Below, piece after piece: positions 51,529-60,917 of a stretch of 64,000 nt of DNA (the stretch's first letter is position 1; every line of letters begins with the position of its first letter). The position numbers were made by a program, and so were the translations under genes. Under the pieces are notes generated by a model. It saw nothing but the letters and a program-made list of their open reading frames with translations, made no database searches and was not told the DNA's origin. Origin of the DNA: CAYYKD01 sp964471825 (GTDB taxonomy: Bacteria > Spirochaetota > GWE2-31-10 > CAYYKD01); the NCBI GenBank assembly GCA_964471825.1, contig CAYYKD010000009.1:1-64000 (forward strand), read 5' to 3'.

Positions 51529-54255
51529 TTAACGGCCTCGTGAAGTTTTTAATAACTTTTTCTGAAGATCAGACAATAGATTAAATGCCTGAATTGGTGT
51601 CATGTTGTTAATATCACTTTTTAAAATCTTAGATATGACTGTGTTTTCAATAGAATTTACATCTTTAGTACAATCACCTTTAGTATAATCATTTTTTGCA
51701 CAATCATCTTTAGTATTTGCTGTTTTTTCAAGATCCGGTAAATCAAAAAGATAACCTGATATACTTACCTCTTTACCACTGGCATTACTTTGAACTAAGT
51801 TTTCGGGCGTGTGGGATATTTGTTGAATCGACTCCCCCTTGTTTGACTCAAGAAACGAAAGGATTAACTGCGATTTATCAATTACCTGTTGAGGAATATC
51901 AGCAATTTTAGCAACATATATACCATAACTTCTTTCTGCAGGCTTATCAACTATTTTATGAAGAAAAACGACCCGGCCATTATCCTCGATAACACTTACA
52001 GATTTGTTAGTTATACCATTTTCAGGCTTTTCCATAGAGGTAAGTTCATGATAGTGTGTCGCAAAGAGAGTCTTTGCACCTATTACTTTTTTATCTGCAA
52101 TATATTCAATAATTGATTGTGCAATAGCCATTCCATCATAAGTACTAGTCCCCCGACCTATTTCATCCATTATAATAAAACTTCGATCTGTTGCATTCTT
52201 AAGAATATAAGCAGTTTCCGCCATTTCAACAAAAAAGGTTGACTCACCCTTAGTTAGATTATCCCCTGTGCCAATTCTAGAAAATATACGATCTACAATC
52301 CCTACTCTTGCCTCATCAGCAGGAACAAATGAACCAATCTGTGACATAAGAATAATTAAAGCATTTTGTCTTAAAAAAGTTGACTTTCCGGACATATTAG
52401 GCCCGGTAATGATATTGATATATTTTCCATCATGTGATAAACTGAGATTATTTGGGATAAACTGTTCATTTACCATGTTTTTTTCAACTACAGGGTGACG
52501 ACCATTTTTTATTGTAATAGCTGTTGATTGTTCAATAATTGGTCTGACAAAACCATATTCAGCAGCTGATAAAGCAAAGGCACAAAGAACATCAATAAAT
52601 GCAATGAACTTTGACCAATTTTGGATTATAAGGCAATCTAGTTTTAAATGATCTGCTATTAAATAAAACACAGTTTTTTCAATTTCATTTATCCTATCCC
52701 GTGCCACCAAAATTTTTGAGTCTATCTCAGACAACTCTTTAGTTGTATATCTGCTAACATTTACAAGTGATTGCTTTAGAATGTACTGGTCACCAATATT
52801 TACAGACTGTAGCCTCGATACTTCAAAAAAATAGCCAAGAATCTTATTATACTTTATCTTTAATGTTGGTAATTTTAATTTATCTTTTTCTGTTTGCTCC
52901 AGTTGATTTATATACCCCTTTATATCACGAGTCATACTTCTTAACTCATCCAGCTCATTGTTTACCCCATGCTTTAAGACATCACTATCACCAAAGTTTA
53001 CAGGGGCTTCATCCAGAAGCTTTTCATCAATAATGTCAATTAGCCTATCAAGAGGCTCTAATGAATCTACATATTCTTTAAATATCTCTTTTTCATTAAG
53101 CAGTGCCATCAATTCACGACCTGCAATAAAAGAATTCTTTATATTTACAACATCCCTTGGATTTGCCCTGTTCATTACTACTCTTGTAATGAGCCTTTCA
53201 ATATCACTTACTCGATTCAACAATGTTGTAACTGCTCTTATTAATGCCGGACTCTTAAAAAAACAATCAACTATTGATGCTCTCTTATTTATTTTTTCAA
53301 TATTCACTAATGGATTAATGACCCAATTACGAAGAAGTCTTTTTCCCATATTAGTTCTTGTTTTATTTAACATCTCAAATAGAGTATTCTCTTCAGTATT
53401 TGAATAACTATTTTTTAGAATCTCCAGACTCTTTACAGTATTACTATCTAACATCATTTCATCAAGATAGTTTTTGATTCTTATACTTGATATATGCTTA
53501 ATATCGGATTGGTTATATTCAATGAGATATTTTAAGACAACTGATGGAGTTGAAAAAGTAGTATTTATTGGAACATTCACTATCTCGCTAATATCTGAAA
53601 TATTAAAATGTGCTTTAAGAGTATTAATTGTTGTACTGTCACTAAATATCCAATCAGGAATATGACTGATCAGTATCGTTCTATTAGAGTCTATGAAATC
53701 TCTCAACACTTTATCGTCAGTCCATATAGAATCAGGCAAAATTATCTCACGAGGACCAACCTTTTGTATTTCTGAAAATAGAGTTACAATATCATCAGAG
53801 TGAAATTCTTGATAAAACAACTCACCGGTAGAAACATCGGCATAGGACATCTCATAGAATAAACCGGTTCTATTGAGCGACAGAAGAAAATTATTCTGAA
53901 ATGAGCTGATTAACTTTTCATCAACAAGATTACCGGGTGTTACTATCTGAGTAATAGCTCTTTTAACTATCCCCTTACTTGTTTTAGGGTCCTCTACTTG
54001 CTCACAAATAGCAACCTTTTTACCGGCTTTAACCATTTTGTTTAGATAAAAATCTAATGCATGATATGGAACCCCGCACATTTGAGTTTCCTGTCTTTTT
54101 GTTAGTGTAATATCCATGATTGGAGCTGCTTTAACAGCATCAGCCCCAAATAACTCATAAAAATCACCGCATCTAAAAAAAAGAAATGCATCAGGATAAT
54201 TTTTTTTAAATTCATTAAACTGCTGCATCATAGGTGTAACTTTTATATTTTCCAT
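51529..54255 (-). CDS. mutS: DNA mismatch repair protein MutS
   Basis: Mismatch-recognition ATPase of about 908 residues. The N-terminal mismatch domain has FFRCGDFYELFGADAV (Phe-x-Glu clamp). The ATPase domain has ITGPNMSGKSTFLRQN (Walker A), IIMDEIGRGTSTYDG (Walker B) and LFATHYHELTSM. The C-terminal linker contains a pentapeptide repeat, TKDDC-AKNDY-TKGDC-TKD, encoded by four 15-bp units (51661-51720), followed by the helix-turn-helix tail. I chose ATG 54255 over a TTG two codons earlier. It is the last gene of the yraN-mutS operon. Confidence 0.96.
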   Translation of the reverse strand: MENIKVTPMMQQFNEFKKNYPDAFLFFRCGDFYELFGADAVKAAPIMDITLTKRQETQMCGVPYHALDFYLNKMVKAGKKVAICEQVEDPKTSKGIVKRAITQIVTPGNLVDEKLISSFQNNFLLSLNRTGLFYEMSYADVSTGELFYQEFHSDDIVTLFSEIQKVGPREIILPDSIWTDDKVLRDFIDSNRTILISHIPDWIFSDSTTINTLKAHFNISDISEIVNVPINTTFSTPSVVLKYLIEYNQSDIKHISSIRIKNYLDEMMLDSNTVKSLEILKNSYSNTEENTLFEMLNKTRTNMGKRLLRNWVINPLVNIEKINKRASIVDCFFKSPALIRAVTTLLNRVSDIERLITRVVMNRANPRDVVNIKNSFIAGRELMALLNEKEIFKEYVDSLEPLDRLIDIIDEKLLDEAPVNFGDSDVLKHGVNNELDELRSMTRDIKGYINQLEQTEKDKLKLPTLKIKYNKILGYFFEVSRLQSVNIGDQYILKQSLVNVSRYTTKELSEIDSKILVARDRINEIEKTVFYLIADHLKLDCLIIQNWSKFIAFIDVLCAFALSAAEYGFVRPIIEQSTAITIKNGRHPVVEKNMVNEQFIPNNLSLSHDGKYINIITGPNMSGKSTFLRQNALIILMSQIGSFVPADEARVGIVDRIFSRIGTGDNLTKGESTFFVEMAETAYILKNATDRSFIIMDEIGRGTSTYDGMAIAQSIIEYIADKKVIGAKTLFATHYHELTSMEKPENGITNKSVSVIEDNGRVVFLHKIVDKPAERSYGIYVAKIADIPQQVIDKSQLILSFLESNKGESIQQISHTPENLVQSNASGKEVSISGYLFDLPDLEKTANTKDDCAKNDYTKGDCTKDVNSIENTVISKILKSDINNMTPIQAFNLLSDLQKKLLKTSRGR
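51661..51720. repeat. Four degenerate 15-bp tandem units inside mutS
   Basis: Plus-strand units ATCTTTAGTACAATC, ACCTTTAGTATAATC, ATTTTTTGCACAATC and ATCTTTAGTATTTGC follow in register. Each adds five residues to the MutS linker, so copy-number change would keep the frame. Confidence 0.85.
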
Positions 54256-54257
54256 AT

Positions 54258-55391
54258 TCAATCCGATTCAATTATCATTGACTCAACGGTCTTCTCTTTG
54301 AGTTCAATAAGCTTAATATTTGCCTCTGATCTATTTTTATAAGGTCCAACCATCACCCTATAAAATATTTTCCCGTTATTATCAACGACTCTAATTTCAG
54401 GCTTTGTTCCGATTTTATCTGTAATCTGTGTAGAAAATTTAATAGAGTTCTCTTTTGCTGAAAAATACCCTAGTTGCAAATAATAGGTTGACTGTTTTAA
54501 AGCCCCCCCTTCAAGATGGATAAATGACAAATCTAAATCTTCCTTCAATCTTGCCATAGATTTTAATCTTATATCTTTATAATTGGTAATATTTATCAAT
54601 TCAACAGATTTAGTCTCTGCGGATTGATTTGGATTAGATTTTACTGATTTTAATAAAATATTAGCTTCCCTTATTTCAGGTGCACCAGGATATATCTGAT
54701 TAAGTATTTTGTATATTTTTTCAAAGCTAGGCAACCGATTCTGTCTTTCGTAGATATTCAATAAGAACAATAATGACGCTGAGCTTTTAGAACTTTGTGG
54801 GAATGACCCGGAACAAATTAAAAAAAAATGCTCTGCATCATCATATAGTTCTTGTTCAAAAAAAATATAACCGAGATAAAAATATGTTTTACCAATATCC
54901 TCATAATCGTCTACACTTTCAATTATTCTATAAAGAATTGATATAGCATTCTTGTACAACGCTTTTGAGACCTCAATTTTAGCAAGATTTATTAATGCCT
55001 TATGCCAATATGGAGTCCCCCGTGAAAGCTGCGAAAGTGTATTAAATTCCTTTTGTGCTTCTTCCAATTTATCATTTAATATAAAAAACATACCAAGCTC
55101 ATATCTGGCTAGGAATCTGTATCGAGATTTAGTATATGTATTTAAAAAAGTTCTATATTCGTTAACTTTTAAACTATGATCAGAGGTTAATCTTGCGATC
55201 TTCAACTGTACTTTATCAAGTATGATATTGTCAGGGTACCGTTTTAGAACTCCCTGCAATGTCTTTATTGCAGCTTTGACATTTCCAAGATTGACAAAAT
55301 TTTCAGCAGTTTTAAGATCATTATTTATATTTGAAAAGATTGATGGTATAACTGCAATATATAACATTAAAATAAATGTAATTTTTTTCAT
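54258..55391 (-). CDS. TPR and SPOR domain exported protein
   Basis: A 377-residue protein with a signal peptide (cleavage near IFSNI). About six TPR-like helix pairs follow (AAIKTLQGVLKRYPDN, YRFLARYELGMFFI, TYFYLGYIFFEQELYDDAEH). The C-terminal 75 residues form a SPOR domain (YYLQLGYFSAKENSI and FYRVMVGPYKNRSEANIKL), which binds septal denuded peptidoglycan. This suggests a division-site or cell-wall role. It overlaps miaB by four bases and its stop codon overlaps the mutS start region. Confidence 0.88.
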   Translation of the reverse strand: MKKITFILMLYIAVIPSIFSNINNDLKTAENFVNLGNVKAAIKTLQGVLKRYPDNIILDKVQLKIARLTSDHSLKVNEYRTFLNTYTKSRYRFLARYELGMFFILNDKLEEAQKEFNTLSQLSRGTPYWHKALINLAKIEVSKALYKNAISILYRIIESVDDYEDIGKTYFYLGYIFFEQELYDDAEHFFLICSGSFPQSSKSSASLLFLLNIYERQNRLPSFEKIYKILNQIYPGAPEIREANILLKSVKSNPNQSAETKSVELINITNYKDIRLKSMARLKEDLDLSFIHLEGGALKQSTYYLQLGYFSAKENSIKFSTQITDKIGTKPEIRVVDNNGKIFYRVMVGPYKNRSEANIKLIELKEKTVESMIIESD

Positions 55392-56698
55392 ACCAATTCA
55401 CCAATCATAGTTACCCCTTTCAAGCCGGTAGCTCTAACACTCAGTACCCTTGATAAATGACTGGTGTCACCCCTAAAGACGATTGGGATATTTTCAAATG
55501 TAGTTGAATGAATCTGTAAACTATTTCGTCTGCTTATCTTATCCGGAATAGTTTTAAATATAGAGCCAATCCGTCCTTGTTTATTTTCAATGTTTATTAT
55601 ATTCTGCATATCAATTATTTTCTTTAATCGTTCAACCTTAACTTCATCCGGAACATCATCCACAAATCTCTTATGAGCATCAGTACCCTCTCGAACACTA
55701 TACTTATACATATAGGCATCATCGAATCTAATCTCTTTCATCAAATCATATGTGTAAAGAAACTCATCTTCAGTTTCGGTTGAGAAGCCTGTGATTATAT
55801 CAGTTGTTAAAAACAACCCACTCACCTTCTGCTTTAACATCTTAACAATATTCAGATAGAGTTCTGCTGTGTATTTTCTATTCATCAGTTCTAATATTCG
55901 ATTTGATCCGGACTGTAAAGCCAGATGAACCCACCGAGATATCCGTCTATTGGATGATATCTCATCAATTAACTCATCGCTAAAGTCTTTTGGATGACTT
56001 GATAAAAATTTTATATTTTCAACATCTGTTTCAGCAATGATTTTCCTAAGAAGTAAATAAAATGGAATATCACCGGAATCATTGCCATATGAATTTACAT
56101 TTTGACCTAATAAAGTGATCTCTTTTACACCCTGCAGGGTCAACTTATTAATATCATCAATTATCTCATGCGTTGTGCGTGATTTTTCCCTGCCTCTTAA
56201 ATATGGCACTATACAATACGAACAAAAGTTATTACAACCATGACTTATATTTACAAATGCTCTTAATGAGTTTTCTGAATCAGGTGAAGAATACTTAAAA
56301 AAATCACCATATTCATCAAAACCTGTAAGAACAATTTTAGTGTTTTTTTTATAATTACTGATTATTTCGGCTAATTTTTTTTTGTTATTGGTTCCGACAA
56401 CTATGTCAACAGGGAACTTAGAATTAATAAGGTCATCTTTTAATCTTTCAGCCATACAACCCATAACTATTAATGTGAAATTGTGAGTTTGTGCAAGATT
56501 TTTATAAAAACCTAACCTCCCCCATATTCTTGTTTCTGCAGTTTTACGCACACTACATGTGTTAATAACTACAAAATCAGCTTCATTTGGGGAGAAAACT
56601 ACTTTAAAATTATTTTTCTGTGTTAGTTCTAAAGAAAGATTGTCCGAGTCAGCCTTATTCATCTGACAACCGTAGGTTTCAAAAAATACATTTTTCAT
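55388..56698 (-). CDS. miaB: tRNA-2-methylthio-N6-isopentenyladenosine synthase MiaB
   Basis: Radical-SAM methylthiotransferase acting on i6A37 of tRNA. At 436 residues it has the family layout: N-terminal cluster Cys in ETYGCQMN, INTCSVR and VMGCMAE; radical-SAM CNNFCSYCIVPYLRG; and a C-terminal TRAM region (SIFKTIPDKISRRNSL). VRKTAETRIW and GREKSR are MiaB-type rather than MtaB-type. It overlaps both neighbours by four bases. A second methylthiotransferase (mtaB) lies 2.3 kb to the right. Confidence 0.96.
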   Translation of the reverse strand: MKNVFFETYGCQMNKADSDNLSLELTQKNNFKVVFSPNEADFVVINTCSVRKTAETRIWGRLGFYKNLAQTHNFTLIVMGCMAERLKDDLINSKFPVDIVVGTNNKKKLAEIISNYKKNTKIVLTGFDEYGDFFKYSSPDSENSLRAFVNISHGCNNFCSYCIVPYLRGREKSRTTHEIIDDINKLTLQGVKEITLLGQNVNSYGNDSGDIPFYLLLRKIIAETDVENIKFLSSHPKDFSDELIDEISSNRRISRWVHLALQSGSNRILELMNRKYTAELYLNIVKMLKQKVSGLFLTTDIITGFSTETEDEFLYTYDLMKEIRFDDAYMYKYSVREGTDAHKRFVDDVPDEVKVERLKKIIDMQNIINIENKQGRIGSIFKTIPDKISRRNSLQIHSTTFENIPIVFRGDTSHLSRVLSVRATGLKGVTMIGELV

Positions 56699-57423
56699 AT
56701 TTTCTTGTTTAATAAGCTCACTGCATCTATACTGCTGATTATTTTAAATTTTGTGCTATTTCCCGCTTTAATATCCTCAATGACACCAAATTGATTATTT
56801 CCAAGATAAGTAACACGCTGCCCCTGTTTTAATTGATATCTTTTTTTTAAATCTTCCATAATACAATCAAAATGAGCACTTACAACCTTCTCAGAATCAA
56901 ATATTGCCTGAGACATCTGTGTTATTTGTTTAGAACATATGACACAATTTTCCTTTGGTATATTTGCTAATATATACGGAACGATAGTTCTAACAACCCT
57001 ATCCTTCTTCTTCTTTATGTTAACTTTTTTTGAGGTACCAAACAATCCTAATAACGCCTTTTTTTCATCTATTGATTGTTTGCCAAAACGGTTTTTTGAG
57101 GGTTCTTTATTTACCGGTGTTGTTTTTTCCAGGAAACTCTTTGTAAATATTTTTTTTGTATTTGAAGAATTTTGGTCATTAGACTGATTATTCTCTTTGT
57201 GCTTAGAGGATGTCTCAATTTTTTTTAGAATCTTACTGTGTAAAAAACCTGACCGTTTTTTTTCTGTGTTTCCGGATTTACTGTTTAAATCTGTTTCATT
57301 GATCTGAGACACTACTTTTGTAGACAATACTTTGAATGAAGAATTTTCTCTTGTTTCATGTTTTGCTTTTTTAAAATTAGTCTTAGGTGATTTAGTATGT
57401 TTATTGTGGTTCTTATTACTCAA
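56695..57423 (-). CDS. Lys/Ser-rich protein with a C-terminal zinc-type motif
   Basis: 242 residues. The first 150 are basic and low-complexity, probably disordered. The last 95 are compact: ENCVICSKQI, then HFDC, give C-x2-C...H-x2-C, typical of a treble-clef zinc site, followed by a KOW- or SH3-like strand (GQRVTYLGNNQFGVIED). This suggests nucleic-acid or ribosome binding, but the family is not one I can name. It overlaps miaB and the small gene at 57420 by four bases each. Confidence 0.72.
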   Translation of the reverse strand: MSNKNHNKHTKSPKTNFKKAKHETRENSSFKVLSTKVVSQINETDLNSKSGNTEKKRSGFLHSKILKKIETSSKHKENNQSNDQNSSNTKKIFTKSFLEKTTPVNKEPSKNRFGKQSIDEKKALLGLFGTSKKVNIKKKKDRVVRTIVPYILANIPKENCVICSKQITQMSQAIFDSEKVVSAHFDCIMEDLKKRYQLKQGQRVTYLGNNQFGVIEDIKAGNSTKFKIISSIDAVSLLNKKI

Positions 57424-57554
57424 TTAGTTATAAACTCCTTTGTTAATAATGAAGCAATCCTTGCTATAGCTAATTGTAAATATGCCTGTGTATTAATTCT
57501 TATACGAAGCTCTCTAATCCTTTTTGGATTCCTGACTTTAGCTTTTTTAACCAT
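57420..57554 (-). CDS. 44-residue basic protein
   Basis: A short ORF whose TGA overlaps the ATG of the zinc-motif gene and whose ATG has GAGGG nine bases upstream. The protein starts MVKKAKVRNPKRIRELRIR and ends with AIARIASLLTKEFITN: a basic first half and a hydrophobic helix. The operon position, start site and amino-acid make-up support a real gene. An in-frame extension to 57611 would run into yraN. Confidence 0.6.
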   Translation of the reverse strand: MVKKAKVRNPKRIRELRIRINTQAYLQLAIARIASLLTKEFITN

Positions 57555-57586
57555 CGCAATATACCCTCTTTTTAAAAATAAATCAA

Positions 57587-57946
57587 CTAAAAATATATGT
57601 TTTTTATCCACTCAACCCGAAAAAGTTTCTCAATCTTATCATACTCTAATGATATAATATCAAATCTAATTTTAGACCCCTGCAGTTTAAATTTTATTAA
57701 ATAATTTAAAGCTGCATATATAATCCTATTTAGCTTTTCCTTTGTAACTGATTCATATGGTCTTCCATATTTTCTAGAAAACCGCAACTTGACTTCTATA
57801 AAAATTATCGTCTCATTTTCAATTCCTATTAGGTCAATTTCAGCATTTTTGTAAAAAAAATTTTTAGATGCAATTACAATCCCCTGACTTATTAAATATT
57901 TTAGGGCTATCATTTCACCAAGTACACCTTTCTCTTTATTATTCAT
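57587..57946 (-). CDS. yraN: YraN/UPF0102 family nuclease-like protein
   Basis: A 119-residue PD-(D/E)xK-type protein. KGVLGEMIALKYLISQG at the start, KNAEIDLIGIENETIIFIEVK (catalytic Glu-Asp and Glu-x-Lys), RPYESVTKEKLNRII and RFDIISL are family signatures. Function is unproven; a role in DNA processing is assumed. I chose ATG 57946, preceded by a run of seven G three bases after GGT, over an upstream ATG at 57982. It opens the leftward operon to mutS. Confidence 0.92.
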   Translation of the reverse strand: MNNKEKGVLGEMIALKYLISQGIVIASKNFFYKNAEIDLIGIENETIIFIEVKLRFSRKYGRPYESVTKEKLNRIIYAALNYLIKFKLQGSKIRFDIISLEYDKIEKLFRVEWIKNIYF

Positions 57947-58006
57947 TATTCCCCCCCACCGTATTTCTTTATATTTTAGCATATCATAAATATCTATTCA
58001 CTATTG

Positions 58007-58077
58007 AGTTTCTTGCAAATAAGTTTCTTGTAAATAAGTCTCTTGCAAAAATTCAATATTTAATTTTGCCAGAGACT
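58007..58077. repeat. Three 15-bp tandem units plus an inverted copy (CTCTTGCAAA family)
   Basis: AGTTTCTTGCAAATA, AGTTTCTTGTAAATA and AGTCTCTTGCAAAAA follow in tandem (58007-58051). TTTTGCCAGAGACT (58064-58077) is an inverted copy of the last unit with one mismatch, so the region can fold into a hairpin. It sits in the divergent spacer upstream of yraN. Confidence 0.85.
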
Positions 58078-58214
58078 CTGTTATTTGTAAAAAAACAGAT
58101 ATAATGATATCTATATCTATTAATCTAATAATTATTTTTTCTATTTACACTTTTTTAAATTATTTACATCTATAGATAATTTTTATTTTATTTTAAACCG
58201 ATAAATTAACCAGT

Positions 58215-58661
58215 ATGAAAACAATATCAAACCTGTCTGCAATAAATAAAATTTTAGTTACAACTTATGAATTAATAGAGTCAGATATAGATGAATATCT
58301 ATTTAGTGACAAAATTAACAACGACATTAAATTTTTCCAGCTTTTTATTACTGACATCTATTTTGATAAATCACTTTTTAAAGAATTCAAAGAATACACT
58401 AATTTAAAAAATTATTATATGAGCGTAAAAAATTATAATCGACTTCTCGAAAAAATAATTGCCAATGACAGGATAGTCAACTCATTCAATATAGATCTAC
58501 AAGACTTATTAAAGAAAAAAAGTATTATTGAGAGTATATTGCATGGTATTAAATCAATCGAAAAAAGAAAAACGCCGGAAAAATCAATTAACTACATAGA
58601 TGAAGAAGAGTACAACCTTCTACTAGAAAACCTTTCTGATGAACTTCCAAAGAAAAAATAA
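58215..58661 (+). CDS. Helical protein of unknown function
   Basis: A 148-residue, Lys-, Ile- and Asn-rich protein, probably all helical, with no signal peptide and no motif I recognise. It ends in an acidic helix (IDEEEYNLLLENLSDELP) and a Lys tail. No Shine-Dalgarno sequence is visible. It is divergent from yraN and lies 45 bases before the tRNA gene, possibly on one transcript. Confidence 0.6.
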   Translation: MKTISNLSAINKILVTTYELIESDIDEYLFSDKINNDIKFFQLFITDIYFDKSLFKEFKEYTNLKNYYMSVKNYNRLLEKIIANDRIVNSFNIDLQDLLKKKSIIESILHGIKSIEKRKTPEKSINYIDEEEYNLLLENLSDELPKKK

Positions 58662-58706
58662 AAATAATATTGACAAAGATAACGAATTATAGTAAAAAAC
58701 GCCACC

Positions 58707-58780
<74 letters not shown>

Positions 58781-58787
58781 AAAAACT

Positions 58788-58814
58788 AAAAGCTGCATTT
58801 TTGCAGCTTTTTTT
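58788..58814 (+). terminator. Terminator after the tRNA gene
   Basis: AAAAGCTGCA and TGCAGCTTTT form a 10-bp stem with a TTTT loop, followed by TTT. Confidence 0.9.
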
Positions 58815-58826
58815 ATTACAACCGAA

Positions 58827-58923
58827 GCTCTTGCAAAAATCCCTTCGTTTTTTTTCCTCATTTTTCCTAGTTTTCCAAGAAAATATATTTCGTAAAAAAT
58901 TCAATGTGTATTTTTGCAAGAGC
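58827..58923. repeat. Inverted repeat of the CTCTTGCAAA family
   Basis: GCTCTTGCAAAAAT (58827-58840) and ATTTTTGCAAGAGC (58910-58923) are perfect 14-base inverted copies about 70 AT-rich bases apart, between the tRNA terminator and mtaB. The unit looks like a tiny MITE- or REP-type element. Confidence 0.8.
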
Positions 58924-58970
58924 CCCATAAAACATAAATTTTAATCTGAGCTTAAACAAAAATCATAAAA

Positions 58971-60248
58971 CTATAATATCTGACCATTTATAGTTTTATC
59001 ATAAGAAGTAATCACACCTCTATAAATATCTCTTCTCAAAATAGGCTTATTTGTTTTTAAAACAACACTCAAATAGTTTTCGCTTCTTCCTATTACAGTT
59101 TGATCATCTATTATTTTCTCGATCAAGAAGTCATGCTCTGTTTGAATATTCTGCCGGATATAATTCTGATTATTAACTAAAGCCACCTTCTTGACTTCAG
59201 TCAATCTTTTCTCTTTGATATGAGATGGTACTTTATCAGGAAAGCTATATGCAGGTGTGTTTTTGCGTGGTGAATAACCAAAACAATGAATAGATGAAAA
59301 ACCTATACGATCAATGAACTCTATTGTCTCACTAAAAGCACTGTCTGTTTCCCCTGGAAATCCTACAATAAGATCAGTAGAGATAAATGGATTGTTTTTA
59401 ATCGATCTAATCTTTGAAATAATTTCTGAATATTGATCTCTATCATATTTTCGATTCATTAATTTTAAAACAGTATCAGAACCGCTCTGTAGACTTAAGT
59501 GAAAATGGGGACATACCTGATTATTTCTAATAAGATCAAGGAATTCATCATCAATAGATTGTGGCTCAAGAGAACTAAATCTAATTCTTAATCCCGGAAA
59601 TTCTTGAATTATTTTTTTTACTAATTCAACCAATGAAAGCCCTTCATATAAATAGGTAAAGACATTGATACCTGAAAATACAATCTCTTTAAAACCTATA
59701 GATATTAAATTGCTGCACTCTGTGATAATATCATCTGATGGTTTACTTCTAACACTTCCCCTTGCATATGGAACCTTACAATAGGAACAAAAATTATTGC
59801 ATCCATCCTGAATCTTTAGGGTTGCTCTTGCATATTTTGAATAGTCTGTAAAATTAAAGTTAAACGATCCGTCATTCTCACCATTATAAACAATACCGGT
59901 TATATCATTATTCAGATTGTTTAAAATATTAGCAATTTTATCCTTATCACGATTGAAAACAAAATAATCGATACTACTAAATTCATTTTTAATTACATCC
60001 AAATCAGTATCTATAAGACACCCTGTTAGTATAATAAAACTATTTTGTGATTTTCTGATTAAATTTCTAATAGTATATCGGGATTTAGAATCTGCCTTCT
60101 GAGTAACAGTACATGTGTTAATTATTATGACCTCTGATCGGCTCGGGTCTTCTACCTGCAAATGACCATCTCTTATAAGTGAATCTGCTATTGCCTCAGA
60201 CTCATAAGAGTTCATTTTACAACCAAGGGTTTCTATATAGAAAAACAT
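58971..60248 (-). CDS. mtaB: tRNA threonylcarbamoyladenosine methylthiotransferase MtaB
   Basis: Radical-SAM enzyme converting t6A37 to ms2t6A37. The 425-residue protein has ETLGCKMNSYE, IINTCTVTQKAD and LTGCLIDTD for the N-terminal cluster, and CNNFCSYCKVPYARG for the radical-SAM cluster. GCKMNSYESEAI and TQKADSKSR are the MtaB type. The C-terminal TRAM region is weak (TEHDFLIEKIIDDQTVIGRS). It is one base after the TPR gene's stop codon, so they are co-transcribed. Confidence 0.94.
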   Translation of the reverse strand: MFFYIETLGCKMNSYESEAIADSLIRDGHLQVEDPSRSEVIIINTCTVTQKADSKSRYTIRNLIRKSQNSFIILTGCLIDTDLDVIKNEFSSIDYFVFNRDKDKIANILNNLNNDITGIVYNGENDGSFNFNFTDYSKYARATLKIQDGCNNFCSYCKVPYARGSVRSKPSDDIITECSNLISIGFKEIVFSGINVFTYLYEGLSLVELVKKIIQEFPGLRIRFSSLEPQSIDDEFLDLIRNNQVCPHFHLSLQSGSDTVLKLMNRKYDRDQYSEIISKIRSIKNNPFISTDLIVGFPGETDSAFSETIEFIDRIGFSSIHCFGYSPRKNTPAYSFPDKVPSHIKEKRLTEVKKVALVNNQNYIRQNIQTEHDFLIEKIIDDQTVIGRSENYLSVVLKTNKPILRRDIYRGVITSYDKTINGQIL

Positions 60249-60249
60249 A

Positions 60250-60903
60250 TCAATTTATATTTTTGACCCGATTAAGTCCCTCAAGTGCATCTTTGTCATT
60301 TGGCTTTACTCTTAATGCCTCGGTAAAAAAAACAATTGAGTCTTTAATCTCGTTTATCTTTTCCTTAACTAAGGCCATAGTAATAATTGCCGGAAAATAA
60401 TTGTTTCTATGATATAATGAAGTCGCAAGTGCAATATCGGCTTTCATATAGTTTTTCAATTCCATATGTGACTTACCGATATAATAAAAAATTAAATGAT
60501 TATAATTATCATTAGAAGTAGTTCTCAATGTTAGATACCTTGAAAATTCATCAAGAGCTAATCCGTATTTAGCTTGAAAAAAATATGATTCTGCAAGATT
60601 TCTAATCATTCTTATATCAGTTGGGGATAACTTAAGCCCCTCTTTTGAAATTTCTTCCATATCAGCAAATTTACCAAGTTCACGATAATCCCAAGCCATT
60701 ATTACATATATATTTGATCTTTCCGGAAAGCTTCTCTTCTCAATAATTAGAGCGTCTATTGACTTCTGATATTCTCCCCTAACATAATACTCCCAACCAT
60801 TTAGTGGCTTGTTTTTTTGAACAGAGTTATCCGAAGTTAAATCCTGAGAAAACAATAACCCGATAACTGATAAGAAGAAAATATTAACAAATGCAAGCCT
60901 CAT
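60250..60903 (-). CDS. Exported TPR protein
   Basis: 217 residues with a signal peptide (cleavage near LLFSQD) and about four TPR units: WEYYVRGEYQKSIDALI, YVIMAWDYRELGKFADM, MIRNLAESYFFQAKYGLAL and VVFFTEALRVKPND-like (read FFTEALRVKPNDKDALEG). TPRs bind proteins, so an envelope scaffold is inferred. It lies 14 bases after the bactofilin gene, as is often the case in spirochaetes. Confidence 0.82.
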   Translation of the reverse strand: MRLAFVNIFFLSVIGLLFSQDLTSDNSVQKNKPLNGWEYYVRGEYQKSIDALIIEKRSFPERSNIYVIMAWDYRELGKFADMEEISKEGLKLSPTDIRMIRNLAESYFFQAKYGLALDEFSRYLTLRTTSNDNYNHLIFYYIGKSHMELKNYMKADIALATSLYHRNNYFPAIITMALVKEKINEIKDSIVFFTEALRVKPNDKDALEGLNRVKNIN

Positions 60904-60917
60904 TGTATCACTCCATC

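Noticed and set aside
57951..57957. Phase-variable poly-G tract before yraN
   Set aside because: Seven G is short for phase variation and it acts plausibly as the Shine-Dalgarno region.
58007..58077. CRISPR-like short repeats
   Set aside because: Units are head to tail at 15 bp without spacers, no further repeats follow and no cas gene is present.
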